Shown one piece after another: positions 8,291 to 18,741 of a stretch of 64,000 nt of DNA. The stretch covers positions 2,365,501 through 2,429,500 of the forward strand of contig NZ_CP155729.1 in assembly GCF_039724765.1 (NCBI RefSeq). The letters are read 5' to 3'. The translations under genes and the position numbers were made by a program. Under the pieces are notes generated by a model, which saw only the letters and a list, made by a program, of their open reading frames with translations, had not been told where the DNA came from and ran no database searches. Source of the DNA: Sagittula stellata E-37 (GTDB taxonomy: Bacteria > Pseudomonadota > Alphaproteobacteria > Rhodobacterales > Rhodobacteraceae). The first letter of the stretch is position 1, and each line of letters begins with the position of its first letter.

Positions 8291-8336
8291 TTCCGGCCAG
8301 AGATCCGGCCAGAGATCCGGTCAGAGATCCGGCCGG
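8291..8336. repeat. Short tandem repeat, 12-bp unit, nearly four copies
   Basis: The unit AGATCCGGCCAG repeats at 8301-8312, 8313-8324 (one change) and 8325-8336 (one change), preceded by a partial copy at 8291-8300. It lies just after the M32 gene stop, between convergent genes. Confidence 0.8.
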
Positions 8337-8390
8337 GCATCCGGGCGTGCCGCAACCGGCGCGCCCGTGCCCGGCCAAAAGCGCCACGCT

Positions 8391-8741
8391 TCAGATCAGC
8401 GCCATGCGCTCCGCCCGCTCCGGATCGGGGAAGGGGCGGTAAAGTCCCGTGTCGGCCACCGCGATCAGTTCATGCACGGTGCGATACAACCCCTCGACGG
8501 TGTCGTCATGTGCGCCAAGCGCCCGGAACGCCGTGTCGAGCTGCGTCATGTCCTTCACCTCGATCTCCAACAGGAAATCGCGGTGCGCGCCTGACGAGAG
8601 GTTCAGCTTGCGGCGCAGCAGCCTCCAGTCCTCGATCGCGCCGATGCCGCGCAAGTGGGACATCCAGTCGTCCACCGCCTTGGCAAAGACAAGCGCCTTG
8701 GCATCGTTCTTCAGGTCGATTGCACATGTGTACAGGTTCAT
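8391..8741 (-). CDS. Small conserved protein (DUF6614-like)
   Basis: A 116-residue soluble protein beginning MNLYTCAIDLKNDAKALVFAKAVDDWMSHL. I recall this as a Roseobacter family of unknown function (DUF6614), but that is memory, not a search. The pattern of a short beta strand, helix, WRLLRRKLNL strand and LLEIEVKDMTQLD block suggests a ferredoxin-like alpha-beta fold similar to NIPSNAP or dimeric barrel proteins. Start choice: the ATG at 8741 has GGAGGAG seven bases upstream; a longer frame begins at 8771 but has no ribosome site. The upstream gene on this strand ends in a strong terminator, so it has its own promoter. Confidence 0.6.
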   Translation of the reverse strand: MNLYTCAIDLKNDAKALVFAKAVDDWMSHLRGIGAIEDWRLLRRKLNLSSGAHRDFLLEIEVKDMTQLDTAFRALGAHDDTVEGLYRTVHELIAVADTGLYRPFPDPERAERMALI

Positions 8742-8796
8742 CGCATCTCCTCCGACCGTGCAGGAGTGCACCCGTTTGCCTTTCAGTCGGGTTAAG

Positions 8797-8829
8797 ACAA
8801 AAAAAGAGGTGGCTCCGAAAAGCCACCTT
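8797..8829 (-). terminator. Rho-independent terminator after the small membrane protein gene
   Basis: AGGTGGCT (8807-8814) and AGCCACCT (8821-8828) form an 8-bp stem with a 6-nt loop. Reading the minus strand, the stem is followed by a run of seven T. It fits termination of the gene at 8879-9271. Confidence 0.9.
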
Positions 8830-8878
8830 CAGTCAGAGTAGTGCAGTAGTAGTACAGTGAAATGCTTTCTGAAATCTC

Positions 8879-9271
8879 CTAGAGCGCCGCGCGCCAGCCA
8901 CCACGCACAAGGCTGTGGTCGCCGCCACCGGCAAGAATAACGGGAAGGGCGAGGCACGCCACGATGGCGGCGCTCAGATAGGGTTGCGCCGTCATCCGGT
9001 CGAGACCGGGCAGCAGCAGCGCCATTGCGGCATAGGTCGTCAGCCCCAAGGCCGCCACCATGCGCGTCCGCACGCCGAACATCAGCGAGGCGGCGATCAG
9101 CCAAAGCAGGCCGGACAGGATCGTCGCGACCAGAGGGGCATGGGCGCCCTGCAGCAAAAGGGCGTCAGGCGATTGCGGGGGAAGGATGAAGTGCTCGGAC
9201 GCGGTATACGCCAAGGCACCTGCCAGTGAGATGCGCAAACCGCACATCAAACCGTCGAGGCTCTTTGCCAT
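8879..9271 (-). CDS. Small four-helix membrane protein (possibly DoxX-like)
   Basis: A 130-residue inner-membrane protein with four likely helices: about residues 9-27, 45-64, 70-88 and 99-114 (ALAYTASEHF, ATILSGLLWLIAASLMFG, VAALGLTTYAAMALLLPGL, LSAAIVACLALPVILAGGG). The GVRTRMVAALGL turn between helices 2 and 3 resembles DoxX/DUF4870-type proteins, but I cannot assign a family firmly. It follows the LysR gene on the same strand after 102 nt and is ended by a strong terminator. Confidence 0.5.
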   Translation of the reverse strand: MAKSLDGLMCGLRISLAGALAYTASEHFILPPQSPDALLLQGAHAPLVATILSGLLWLIAASLMFGVRTRMVAALGLTTYAAMALLLPGLDRMTAQPYLSAAIVACLALPVILAGGGDHSLVRGGWRAAL

Positions 9272-9373
9272 GAATTCTGCCTGCTCGCATTTATTGCTTT
9301 GTTAAAAACACTGAATCATCTTTAGCGTGTTTTCAACTGCAGGATGAGTAAACCCGACGTTGCAGAAATGAAA

Positions 9374-10231
9374 TTACTCTGCGGCGGCGCGTTCGGAGAG
9401 CGTTGTCTCGTTGTCCTGGAAACAGCCCAGCACGTAATCCACGGTGTTGCGGATCACAGGATCGTCGCGGCGGGTCTCGTGGTAGAACATCCACACTTCG
9501 ATGATGTGCGGCGGGCTGTCGGGATCGAAGACGACCAGCTCCGGATCGTGCAGTCCGATCACGTCGGGCAGGGGGCCGGCGTAACCCGCGGACTTGATAA
9601 CCCCCGCGACGGCGTCCGCGCCGCTCAACCGGACCTTCGGCGGCTTGTCGAAGGCGTCGAAACCGAAGCGCTGGAACGACACATTGTCGAGCCGCGCGCT
9701 GTAGCCCGCCCAATGCTGCGGCTCCGGCACGTCGACCGGCCGGTAGAGACGGGCCGCCAGCCGCCCGATCCGCCGCGTCACGACGCGGCCGTCGGCGGGA
9801 CGGTTCAGCTGGACGACGATGTCATGATCGCCGAGACCGTCCTTGAAGAAACGGTCGGTCAGGTGCAGCTCGATGCCGTCGAGCAGGTCGTTGTAGCGGC
9901 CCATGCCGGGGATCAGGATGTGGCGCGCGATGAAGGGCACGGCACCCAGCTTCACACGGACCGGCGCGGTGTCTTTGCCGACCTTGGCATGCAACGCGGT
10001 CTGGATCTGGCCGTCGAACGTCTGGGCGACCTGGATCAGGTCCTTCACCGCTTCGGACGGCTGCCAACCCCCGGGCGTCTTGACGAAGGCCGCTTCACCG
10101 AGCGCCTCGGACAGCCTGTCGATGCGGCGCGACACCGTCGCGGTGTTGGTGCCCAGCATCATTGCCGCCGCCTTCATGGTGCCGGTGCGGGCCAGCGCCA
10201 CCAGAAACCTGAGGTCGTCCCAATTTTCCAT
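9374..10231 (-). CDS. LysR family transcriptional regulator
   Basis: A 285-residue DNA-binding regulator. The N-terminal winged helix-turn-helix is clear at residues 1-60 (MENWDDLRFLVALARTGTMKAAAMMLGTNTATVSRRIDRLSEALG), followed by a LysR substrate-binding domain that senses an unknown small ligand. The frame is open to 10336, but the ATG at 10231, preceded by GGGGAA, matches the family N terminus. Its usual target would be a divergent gene; here the upstream neighbour is the gyrA 3' end, so the target is not evident. A CtrA-type box lies about 210 bp upstream of its start. Confidence 0.88.
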   Translation of the reverse strand: MENWDDLRFLVALARTGTMKAAAMMLGTNTATVSRRIDRLSEALGEAAFVKTPGGWQPSEAVKDLIQVAQTFDGQIQTALHAKVGKDTAPVRVKLGAVPFIARHILIPGMGRYNDLLDGIELHLTDRFFKDGLGDHDIVVQLNRPADGRVVTRRIGRLAARLYRPVDVPEPQHWAGYSARLDNVSFQRFGFDAFDKPPKVRLSGADAVAGVIKSAGYAGPLPDVIGLHDPELVVFDPDSPPHIIEVWMFYHETRRDDPVIRNTVDYVLGCFQDNETTLSERAAAE

Positions 10232-10442
10232 AGCAGTTCCCCGAAGGTAAGCCTGACAAGATGCGGGATATCGACCCGGGTGCAGGAAACACTCCAGCCA
10301 AGACGGCGGGCGCCTATTAACCTTTAGGTAGATCATGCCAGTTACGCAATGACGAGCTTGCGAAAAGAGGGGGCGAGATCAGTCTCGAAAGTATAGGTTC
10401 ATGTGGCTGATTTCATTATCCAAACCACCTGCACTCCAAAGG

Positions 10443-10457
10443 TTAACGTAGTGTTAA
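10443..10457. promoter_or_regulatory. CtrA-type binding site
   Basis: TTAACGTAGTGTTAA matches the CtrA full consensus TTAA-N7-TTAA exactly. It sits upstream of the minus-strand LysR gene. ChpT in the same window shows that the pathway exists in this organism. Binding is inferred. Confidence 0.55.
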
Positions 10458-10505
10458 CTACGCCCATAGGTTGAATCTGCTCCTTAAACGGCTGGCACCT
10501 GAACG

Positions 10506-10533
10506 AAAATCGGCCCGGCGCAGGGCCGGGCCG
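10506..10533 (-). terminator. gyrA Rho-independent terminator
   Basis: CGGCCCGGC (10511-10519) and GCCGGGCCG (10525-10533) form a 9-bp stem with a 5-nt loop. On the minus strand it is followed by ATTTTCG. It lies 45 nt past the gyrA stop. Confidence 0.75.
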
Positions 10534-10577
10534 CGATCTGTTTTCGCAGAGTCAGGAAGGGGTGGAAGGACGGGGCG

Positions 10578-13313
10578 TCAGTCGTCGCCGGAGGCCTCGG
10601 GCTCTTCGTCGGCCTGATCGGCAATCCACGCCACCGAAACCACCGTTTCCTCTGCACCCGTGTTGAACACCCGCACGCCGCCCGCACTGCGCGACCGGAA
10701 CGAGATGCCGTCCACCGGCACCCGGATCGATTGGCCGGTCGAGGTCGCCAGCATGATCTGGTCGCCCTGTTCCACCGGGAAAGAGGCCACGATGTCGCCG
10801 CCGCGCATGGATTTCTCCCACGCCGTGACACCCTGGCCACCACGTCCGCGCACAGGGTAGTCGTGCGACGACGACAGCTTGCCCAGGCCCCGCGCGGTGA
10901 TCGTCAGGATCAGGTTCTCCGCCGCCGACATCTCGGCGTAGCGCTCCTGCTCCAGAGGCGCATCCGCATTGCCGTCCTCGTCGCTGCCCTCGTCCTCCGT
11001 CACGCCGGCCATCAGGCGGCGCATCTTCAGATAGCTGGCCCGTTCGTCCGACTCCGCCTCGAAGTGGCGGATCACCGACATCGACACGACCTCGTCGCCG
11101 TTTTTCAGACGGATGCCCCGGACCCCGGTGGAATTGCGCGAATTGAAGACCCGCACCTCCGGCACCGGGAAGCGGATCGCCCGGCCGGAGTTCGTGACCA
11201 GCATCACGTCGTCCTCCTCCGAACAGATGCGCGCGTTGATCAGGCGGGTGTTCTCGTCCTCGCCCTCGAACTTCATCGCGATCTTGCCGTTGCGCATGAC
11301 GTTGGTGAAATCCGACAACCGGTTGCGCCGGACAGAACCCTTGGAGGTCGCGAACACGATCTGCAAATCGTCCCATTCGTCCTCGTCCCGGTCGACGGGC
11401 ATGATCGCGGCGATCGACACGCCTGTCGGGATCGGCAGGATGTTGACGATCGCCTTGCCCTTCGACGTGCGCCCGCCCAGCGGCAGGCGCCAGGTCTTCA
11501 GCTTGTAGACCATGCCGTCCGTGGTGAAGAACAGAAGCTGCGTGTGCGTGTTGGCGACGAACAGCGTCGTGACGACGTCGTCCTCCTTCAGCCCGCCGCC
11601 GGACAGCCCCTTTCCGCCGCGCTTCTGCGCGCGGAAGTCGGCCAGCGCCGTGCGCTTGATGTAGCCGCCCGCGGTGACGGTCACGACCATGTCCTCACGC
11701 TCGATCAGGTCCTCGTCGTCCATGTCGCCGGCCCAGTCGACGATCTCCGTGCGGCGCGGCACGGCGAACTCTTCACGGATGGCGGTCATCTCCTCGCGGA
11801 TGATGCCCATGATCCGCTCGCGGCTGGACAGGATTTCGAGGTAGTCCTTGATCTTGGCGGCCAGGTCTTCCAGCTCGTCCGTGACTTCCTTGACACCGAT
11901 CTGGGTCAGGCGCTGCAGCCGCAGGTCGAGAATCGCGCGCGCCTGGGTTTCGGACAGGTTGTAGGTGCCGTCCTCGTTGGCCTTGTGGGTCGGATCGTCG
12001 ATCAGCGCGATGTAGGGTAGGATGTCCTGCGCGGGCCAGCGCCGCTCCATCAGCCGCTGCCGGGCCTCCGGCGCGTCGGCGGACGACCGGATCGTCGCGA
12101 CGACCTCGTCGACGTTGGAGACGGCCACCGCCAGACCGCACAGCACGTGCGACCGCTCCCGCGCCTTGCGGAGCAGGTAGGCGGTGCGGCGGGCGATCAC
12201 GTCTTCGCGGAAGTCGAGGAAGGCCGAAAGGAACCCGCGCAGCGTCAACTGCTCCGGCTTGCCGCCGTTCAGCGCCAGCATGTTGCAGCCAAAGGACGTC
12301 TGCATCGGCGTAAAGCGGTAAAGCTGGTTCAGTACCACCTCGGCGGTGGCGTCGCGCTTCAGCTCCACCACAACCCGCACGCCGTCGCGGTCGGATTCGT
12401 CCTGAACGTGCGCGATGCCCTCGATCTTCTTGTCACGCGCCGCCTCGGCGATGCGCTCGATCATCGTGGCCTTGTTCACCTGATAGGGGATGGCGCTGAT
12501 GACGATGGCATAGCGGTCCTTGCGGATCTCCTCGACCGTGGTTGCGGCCCGGATGATGACCGACCCGCGCCCTTCGAGGTAGGCCTTCCGCGCACCGGAC
12601 CGGCCCAGCATGAGGCCCCCGGTGGGGAAGTCCGGACCCTTGACCCACTCCATCAGATCTTCGGAACTGAGGTCGGGGTTGTCCATCAGCGCCAGCGTCG
12701 CGTCGATGACCTCGCCAAGGTTGTGCGGCGGGATGCGCGTCGCCATACCGACGGCGATACCCTCGGCGCCGTTGACCAGCACGTTGGGAAAGCGCGCGGG
12801 CAGGACCGTCGGTTCGCGTTCCTTGCCGTCGTAGTTGTCCTGGAAATCGACGGTGTCCTTGTCGATGTCGCTCAGCAGTTGCAGCGCCGACTTGGCCAGA
12901 CGGCTTTCGGTGTAACGCATGGCCGCCGGCGGATCGCCGTCCATGGAGCCGAAGTTGCCCTGGCCGTCGATCAGCGGCAGCGACATGGAAAAGTCCTGCG
13001 CCATGCGGACCAGCGCGTCGTAGATCGCGGAATCGCCGTGCGGGTGGTAGTTGCCCATCACCTCGCCAACGGATTTCGCCGACTTCCGATACGACTTGTC
13101 GGGCGTGTAACCGCCTTCGTGCATGGCAAAGAGGATGCGCCGGTGCACAGGTTTTAGACCGTCGCGCAGATCCGGAATCGCCCGGCTCACGATCACGCTC
13201 ATCGCGTAATCGAGATAGCTCGACTTCATCTCGTTTTCGATGGAGATCGAGGGGCCGCTGTGGCTCGGACGATTTTCTTCTTCGTTTTCAGGTGGTTCGG
13301 GCGTATCGGTCAC
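10578..13313 (-). CDS. gyrA: DNA gyrase subunit A
   Basis: GyrA breaks and rejoins DNA within the A2B2 gyrase that introduces negative supercoils. The 911-residue protein has the breakage-reunion domain with catalytic Tyr134 in [10 protein letters not shown], and the quinolone region [10 protein letters not shown] (residues 90-99) with the sensitive-type Ser and Asp. The GyrA box QKRGGKG in the C-terminal beta-pinwheel separates it from ParC. The tail is acidic (EEPEASGDD). The start is a GTG with only a poor Shine-Dalgarno; no earlier in-frame start exists before a stop. The upstream region holds nested inverted repeats. Confidence 0.97.
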   Translation of the reverse strand: MTDTPEPPENEEENRPSHSGPSISIENEMKSSYLDYAMSVIVSRAIPDLRDGLKPVHRRILFAMHEGGYTPDKSYRKSAKSVGEVMGNYHPHGDSAIYDALVRMAQDFSMSLPLIDGQGNFGSMDGDPPAAMRYTESRLAKSALQLLSDIDKDTVDFQDNYDGKEREPTVLPARFPNVLVNGAEGIAVGMATRIPPHNLGEVIDATLALMDNPDLSSEDLMEWVKGPDFPTGGLMLGRSGARKAYLEGRGSVIIRAATTVEEIRKDRYAIVISAIPYQVNKATMIERIAEAARDKKIEGIAHVQDESDRDGVRVVVELKRDATAEVVLNQLYRFTPMQTSFGCNMLALNGGKPEQLTLRGFLSAFLDFREDVIARRTAYLLRKARERSHVLCGLAVAVSNVDEVVATIRSSADAPEARQRLMERRWPAQDILPYIALIDDPTHKANEDGTYNLSETQARAILDLRLQRLTQIGVKEVTDELEDLAAKIKDYLEILSSRERIMGIIREEMTAIREEFAVPRRTEIVDWAGDMDDEDLIEREDMVVTVTAGGYIKRTALADFRAQKRGGKGLSGGGLKEDDVVTTLFVANTHTQLLFFTTDGMVYKLKTWRLPLGGRTSKGKAIVNILPIPTGVSIAAIMPVDRDEDEWDDLQIVFATSKGSVRRNRLSDFTNVMRNGKIAMKFEGEDENTRLINARICSEEDDVMLVTNSGRAIRFPVPEVRVFNSRNSTGVRGIRLKNGDEVVSMSVIRHFEAESDERASYLKMRRLMAGVTEDEGSDEDGNADAPLEQERYAEMSAAENLILTITARGLGKLSSSHDYPVRGRGGQGVTAWEKSMRGGDIVASFPVEQGDQIMLATSTGQSIRVPVDGISFRSRSAGGVRVFNTGAEETVVSVAWIADQADEEPEASGDD

Positions 13314-13337
13314 GTCTGGGGCCTGTCCGTCGTTCTG

Positions 13338-13378
13338 CCATATCTTGTTGGCGCATCTATATCAGATGCAGGATATGG
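13338..13378. promoter_or_regulatory. Nested inverted repeats upstream of gyrA
   Basis: CCATATC (13338-13344) pairs with GATATGG (13372-13378), and inside it GCATCT (13353-13358) pairs with AGATGC (13364-13369). The element begins 25 bp upstream of the gyrA GTG and lies between gyrA and the divergent Usg-like gene. It may be an operator or a 5' leader hairpin; function is unknown. Confidence 0.4.
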
Positions 13379-13505
13379 GGTGCAATGCCGCCGGGGGCGG
13401 TGGTTTTGGCAGCCACTGGATATGACTGCTAACACACTGTTTTCATTGAAAAGTAATAACGCCCTCGGCACCATGCTCTTACGGCAAACTCCAAGGGCAA
13501 ACAAG

Positions 13506-13775
13506 ATGCAGATGACCGAAACCGAAATGATGTTGAAAGGCTACGGGCTGACCACGGCAGAGATCTTCTATCGCATGCCGGACTACCGCAATGTGCTGAA
13601 CACCTTCGTCTGGCAGGACTACGATCTGGCGCCGGACCATCCCAGACTGTTCGGCTTCATCGAGTTCTGGCAGGACAGCATAGAGGGTCCGCTGCATTCC
13701 ATCCGTTTCACCCACCGCAAGATGATCTCGCCCGGGGAATGGCGCAACGTGGTCGGCGAGTTCCGTTACCACTAG
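13506..13775 (+). CDS. Usg-like family protein
   Basis: An 89-residue protein with the sequence LKGYGLTTAEIFYRMPDYRNVLNTFVWQDYDLAPDHPRLFGFIEFW and HSIRF.HRKMISPGEWR..VGEFRYH, which I recognise as the Usg family of alphaproteobacteria. The family was once noted near phosphoribosylanthranilate isomerase genes, but its biochemical role is not known. The start at 13506 is chosen; a second in-frame ATG at 13512 is possible and the ribosome site is weak (AAGGG about ten bases upstream). It is divergent from gyrA and convergent with the PBP gene. Confidence 0.75.
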   Translation: MQMTETEMMLKGYGLTTAEIFYRMPDYRNVLNTFVWQDYDLAPDHPRLFGFIEFWQDSIEGPLHSIRFTHRKMISPGEWRNVVGEFRYH

Positions 13776-13786
13776 GACCGGCAGAC

Positions 13787-13805
13787 GGGCGGCACGCGAC
13801 CGCCC
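13787..13805. terminator. Small GC hairpin between Usg-like and PBP genes
   Basis: GGGCGG (13787-13792) and CCGCCC (13800-13805) form a 6-bp stem with a 7-nt loop between two convergent stops. There is no T-tract, so terminator function is only possible. Confidence 0.3.
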
Positions 13806-13827
13806 AACCCCCATAACGCTTCAACCT

Positions 13828-16104
13828 TTACTGCGTGCAGATTTCCCGCGGTCCGCCGCCATAGGGCTGGAACGTGCAGTCGGCTTCCCGGAACGACCGG
13901 TAGGCGCGTTTACAGGCTCGGACGTCGCACTGCTGCTGCGCGGTGGTCTGCCCGGCGGTATCCGCCAACGACCGGATCATGAGGTCGCGCAACCCGCTGA
14001 CGTCGCCGGTCCGCAGTTCCCGCTCCATCGTGCGGCGCAGGTCGTCGATGTCCTTGCCCCGCACCTGTCCGTCGGCCTCGATCCGCGACAGGGCGGCCCC
14101 CAACACAGTTTCCAGTTCGGAACGCGACGCGTCTTCGGTATCGCGCGGCACGGGCCGCACGGCTGCGGCAACCGCCGGCGCGCCCGTTTCGTCCGAGCCC
14201 GAGGTCGCCGGGGGCTCTGCCACTTGCGGAAGGCGGACGTCCATGCCCTGCGCCGCCGTCAGGAAGTCCGACCAGATCTCCGCCGGTAGCGACCCCCCGG
14301 TGACTTCGTCCATGGGCGAATTGTCGTCGTTGCCGACCCAGACGCCGACGATCAGCGCATCGTTCCAGCCGACGAACAGCGCGTCGCGGAAGTTCTGGCT
14401 GGTGCCGGTCTTGCCCACTGCGCCGGGCACGTCCGCCACCGCCTTGCCGGTGCCGTCCGTGACAACGGCCCGCAGCAAACCCGCCATGTCCGCGCGTGCG
14501 TTCATCAACTCTGCGGTGCGCCCGGTCGTCTCCGGTATCTTCCATTTCAGCGGATAGTAGGTCCGGTCGGTGCCCGCCGTGATCCCGCTGACGAAATGCG
14601 TCTCGAACGGCGCGCGCCCGGTCGCTATGGCGCCATAGGCTGCCGTCAGCTCCAGCAACGACACACCCGAAGCGCCAAGCGCGACAGAGGGGGTCTCGGA
14701 CAATTCGGCGTCGATGCCCAGAAGCCGCGCGGTCTTCACCACATTGCCGATGCCCACGTCCATGGCCAGCCGAACCGCCGCCGCGTTCATCGACTTCGCA
14801 AACGACGTGGCCATCGGAACGTCGCCGTGGAACCGGCCGCCGAAGTTTTCGGGCGCATAGCCGTCGATGTCGATGGGACGGTCGGAAATCTTCGTGCCCG
14901 GGCGGTAGCCGTCGGCCAGCGCGGTCAGGTACACGAAGGTCTTGAAGGTCGATCCCGGCTGCCTCTGCGCCTGCGTGGCCCTGTTGAACTGGCTCACCTG
15001 GTAGTCCTTGCCGCCAACCAGCGCCGCGACACTGCCGTCGGGGCGCAGCGCCACCAGCGCCGCCTCCATCGGGAGGCCCGCCATCCGGTCCTGCACCGCG
15101 CGCTCTGCCAGCCGTTGAAGCTCCGGGTCGAGCGTCGTGCGCAGCGCCGACGCGCCCGAGAAACGCGCCGCAAGGGACGCGCCCTCGCGCGCCGCGATGT
15201 CCGCGAACCAGCCGCCATAGGGCCGCTCGCCCGAGGAGGGTGCCATCACGGTCAGCTCGGCCAGGGCGGCGTTGGCGGCGTTCTCGTCGATGCTGCCGCT
15301 CGACACCATCGCGCGGATCACCACCTGTGCCCGGTCGCGCGCCGCGTCCATGTCGTTGCGCGGGTTGACGACCGAAGGTGCCTGTATCGAGGCCGCCAGA
15401 AGCGCGCTTTCCGCGAGGCTCAGATCCTCGATCCGCTTGCCGAAATAGACCTGCGCGGCGGACGGCATCCCGTAGGCCCCGCTACCCAGGTAGATCCGGT
15501 TGAGATACATCTCGAGAATCTCGTCCTTGCTGTGCGCCGATTCCAGTTCGCGGGTCAGAAGCGCCTCGTGCAGCTTGCGCTTATAGGTGCGCTCCGGCTC
15601 CAGGTAGCTGATCTTCACGAGCTGCTGAGAGATGGTGCTGCCGCCCTGGACGATCTCTCCGGCGGCGGCGTTGGTCCAGAACGCCCGCCCGATGGAGCGG
15701 TAGTCCAGCCCGCCGTGGTCGCGAAACCGCTGGTCCTCGATGGCGATGACGGCGTTTTCCAGCGTGTCGGGAATGCGGTCGATGGTGGCATAGTCGGTGG
15801 GACTTTCGCCGCGCATGAACAGCGGCCCGCCGGTGGCGTCCTCCAGCCGCAGAGGCCGGTCGCGCCGCGCTTCGAGCGCGTCGAGATCGTCCAGCGAGGC
15901 CACGGCCACCGAGACGCTTGCGGCCCCCAGCAGGGCGACCGTGCCCAGTGCCAGCGCCGTTCGGGTCTTCCACCCGGACCGGCGCAGCCTGCGCCCGGCG
16001 CCGGACGCAAACCTGTGCGCGCCGCCCAAAAGCTGCTTGCCGTGATGCCGGATGGCGTTGCGGGAGGTGGACGCGCGGTCCCGTGACGTCTGCTCGGTGG
16101 TCAT
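13828..16104 (-). CDS. Bifunctional class A penicillin-binding protein with C-terminal BA14K-like segment
   Basis: This 758-residue inner-membrane enzyme polymerises and cross-links peptidoglycan. A basic cytoplasmic tail is followed by a membrane helix (about 48-70). The glycosyltransferase (GT51) domain has the catalytic Glu in EDQRFRDHGGLD (E123) and GGSTISQQLVK. The transpeptidase has STFK at 385-388, SMN at 438-440 and KTGTS at 565-569, so all three active-site motifs are intact. The tail carries CDVRACKRAYRSFREADCTFQPY, resembling the BA14K family of small alphaproteobacterial proteins. I chose the ATG at 16104, with AGGAGAG upstream, over an earlier frame start at 16137. A second class A PBP, mrcA, is encoded at 47.5 kb. 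Confidence 0.9.
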   Translation of the reverse strand: MTTEQTSRDRASTSRNAIRHHGKQLLGGAHRFASGAGRRLRRSGWKTRTALALGTVALLGAASVSVAVASLDDLDALEARRDRPLRLEDATGGPLFMRGESPTDYATIDRIPDTLENAVIAIEDQRFRDHGGLDYRSIGRAFWTNAAAGEIVQGGSTISQQLVKISYLEPERTYKRKLHEALLTRELESAHSKDEILEMYLNRIYLGSGAYGMPSAAQVYFGKRIEDLSLAESALLAASIQAPSVVNPRNDMDAARDRAQVVIRAMVSSGSIDENAANAALAELTVMAPSSGERPYGGWFADIAAREGASLAARFSGASALRTTLDPELQRLAERAVQDRMAGLPMEAALVALRPDGSVAALVGGKDYQVSQFNRATQAQRQPGSTFKTFVYLTALADGYRPGTKISDRPIDIDGYAPENFGGRFHGDVPMATSFAKSMNAAAVRLAMDVGIGNVVKTARLLGIDAELSETPSVALGASGVSLLELTAAYGAIATGRAPFETHFVSGITAGTDRTYYPLKWKIPETTGRTAELMNARADMAGLLRAVVTDGTGKAVADVPGAVGKTGTSQNFRDALFVGWNDALIVGVWVGNDDNSPMDEVTGGSLPAEIWSDFLTAAQGMDVRLPQVAEPPATSGSDETGAPAVAAAVRPVPRDTEDASRSELETVLGAALSRIEADGQVRGKDIDDLRRTMERELRTGDVSGLRDLMIRSLADTAGQTTAQQQCDVRACKRAYRSFREADCTFQPYGGGPREICTQ

Positions 16105-16163
16105 TCTGGTCTCTCCTGTCGGAGGACCAATGCCCAAATCCCTGTCCCGTTCCCCGCAGGTGC

Positions 16164-16199
16164 AAAAAATGCCAAAGGCGCGGCCGAATGGGCCGCGCC
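16164..16199 (-). terminator. Terminator after the YSC84 lipoprotein gene
   Basis: GGCGCGGCC (16177-16185) and GGCCGCGCC (16191-16199) form a perfect 9-bp stem with a 5-nt loop. On the minus strand the stem is followed by TTTGGCATTTTTT. It separates the lipoprotein gene from the downstream PBP gene. Confidence 0.8.
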
Positions 16200-16226
16200 G
16201 TCCGTCATGCGCTCAGATCGGGTCTA

Positions 16227-16781
16227 TCAGGGGATAATGCGCGTGTACTTCACGCCTTCCAGCGTCGCGCCGACCCGCAGACCGGATTGGCCGAAGATCA
16301 CCGCGATCACCGGCGCAAGCGAGGTGGTGGTCTCGGCTGCCAGCGCCTCGCCCTTTTGCGGGGTGGCATAGGCGATACCCGCGCCCGCGGCGAAACCGCC
16401 CGAACGGCGGAAGGTCTGCAGCGCGTCGTCGGTCATGAAGAACAGGACATGGCTGTACTGCTGGACACCGATCTGCAGACCGCCGGAGGCCTTGACCATG
16501 TTGTAGTAATCGACCGTCGCGCCACCGATCCGCAGCGCGCCGTTGCCGCCGCCGCCGCCAAAGCCCAGGCCCGCCTCCGTCACCAGCGGCATGACAAGCA
16601 GACCCGCGGATTTGTCCGCCAGTTGCCGGGTCGCAGGGTAGTCGCGGTAAAGTTGTGCAAGCGTGGCGTCGACCCTCGCGTCGATGGTCGCTCCGCCTCT
16701 GCCGCCGACGCCATTGGCGCAGGCGCCCAGAAGCCCGACGGCCCCAAGGCCGAGAAATACGTCGCGTCGCGTATGTGTCAT
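16227..16781 (-). CDS. YSC84/SYLF-domain lipoprotein
   Basis: A 184-residue exported lipoprotein. A basic N terminus (THTRRD) precedes a hydrophobic stretch ending in the lipobox LLGAC, so the mature protein would start at that cysteine (about residue 21). The rest matches the Ysc84/SYLF domain: LADKSAGLLVMPLVTEAGLGFGGGGGNGALRIGGATVDYYNMVKASGGLQIGVQ, then LFFMTDDALQTF and AAETTTSLAPVIAVIFGQSGLRVGATLEGVKYTRI. The domain binds lipids in eukaryotes; its bacterial role is unsettled. AAAGAG precedes the ATG. It has its own terminator at 16164-16199. Confidence 0.8.
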   Translation of the reverse strand: MTHTRRDVFLGLGAVGLLGACANGVGGRGGATIDARVDATLAQLYRDYPATRQLADKSAGLLVMPLVTEAGLGFGGGGGNGALRIGGATVDYYNMVKASGGLQIGVQQYSHVLFFMTDDALQTFRRSGGFAAGAGIAYATPQKGEALAAETTTSLAPVIAVIFGQSGLRVGATLEGVKYTRIIP

Positions 16782-17032
16782 GGTGTGCTCTTTTCTGCCG
16801 ATGCCTCGTTCGTCCGGCTTTGCCGCCGGTTGCCCCGCTTATACGCGCGCGTGCGGGGATTGTCACCTCAACTTGTGGTCGATGGGCAAAGACCCGCTAT
16901 TGATTGGGGCAGGTGCCTTGCGGCCGGGCACGATCGCCTGCGCCCCGCGTGGGGCCGCCGACGCAACGTCAGCCCGCGGCCCTCTGCAAGGCGTTGAAAT
17001 CGTTGACCCGCCCCGGGTGAGTGTACAGCGCC

Positions 17033-18741
<1,709 letters not shown>

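Larger units (their letters stand above)
10232..10577. other. Intergenic region between gyrA stop and LysR start
   Basis: This 346-nt stretch holds no convincing gene. It contains the gyrA terminator (10506-10533), an exact TTAA-N7-TTAA motif (10443-10457) and an A+T-rich segment (about 10310-10440) that is the likely LysR promoter region. Confidence 0.7.
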
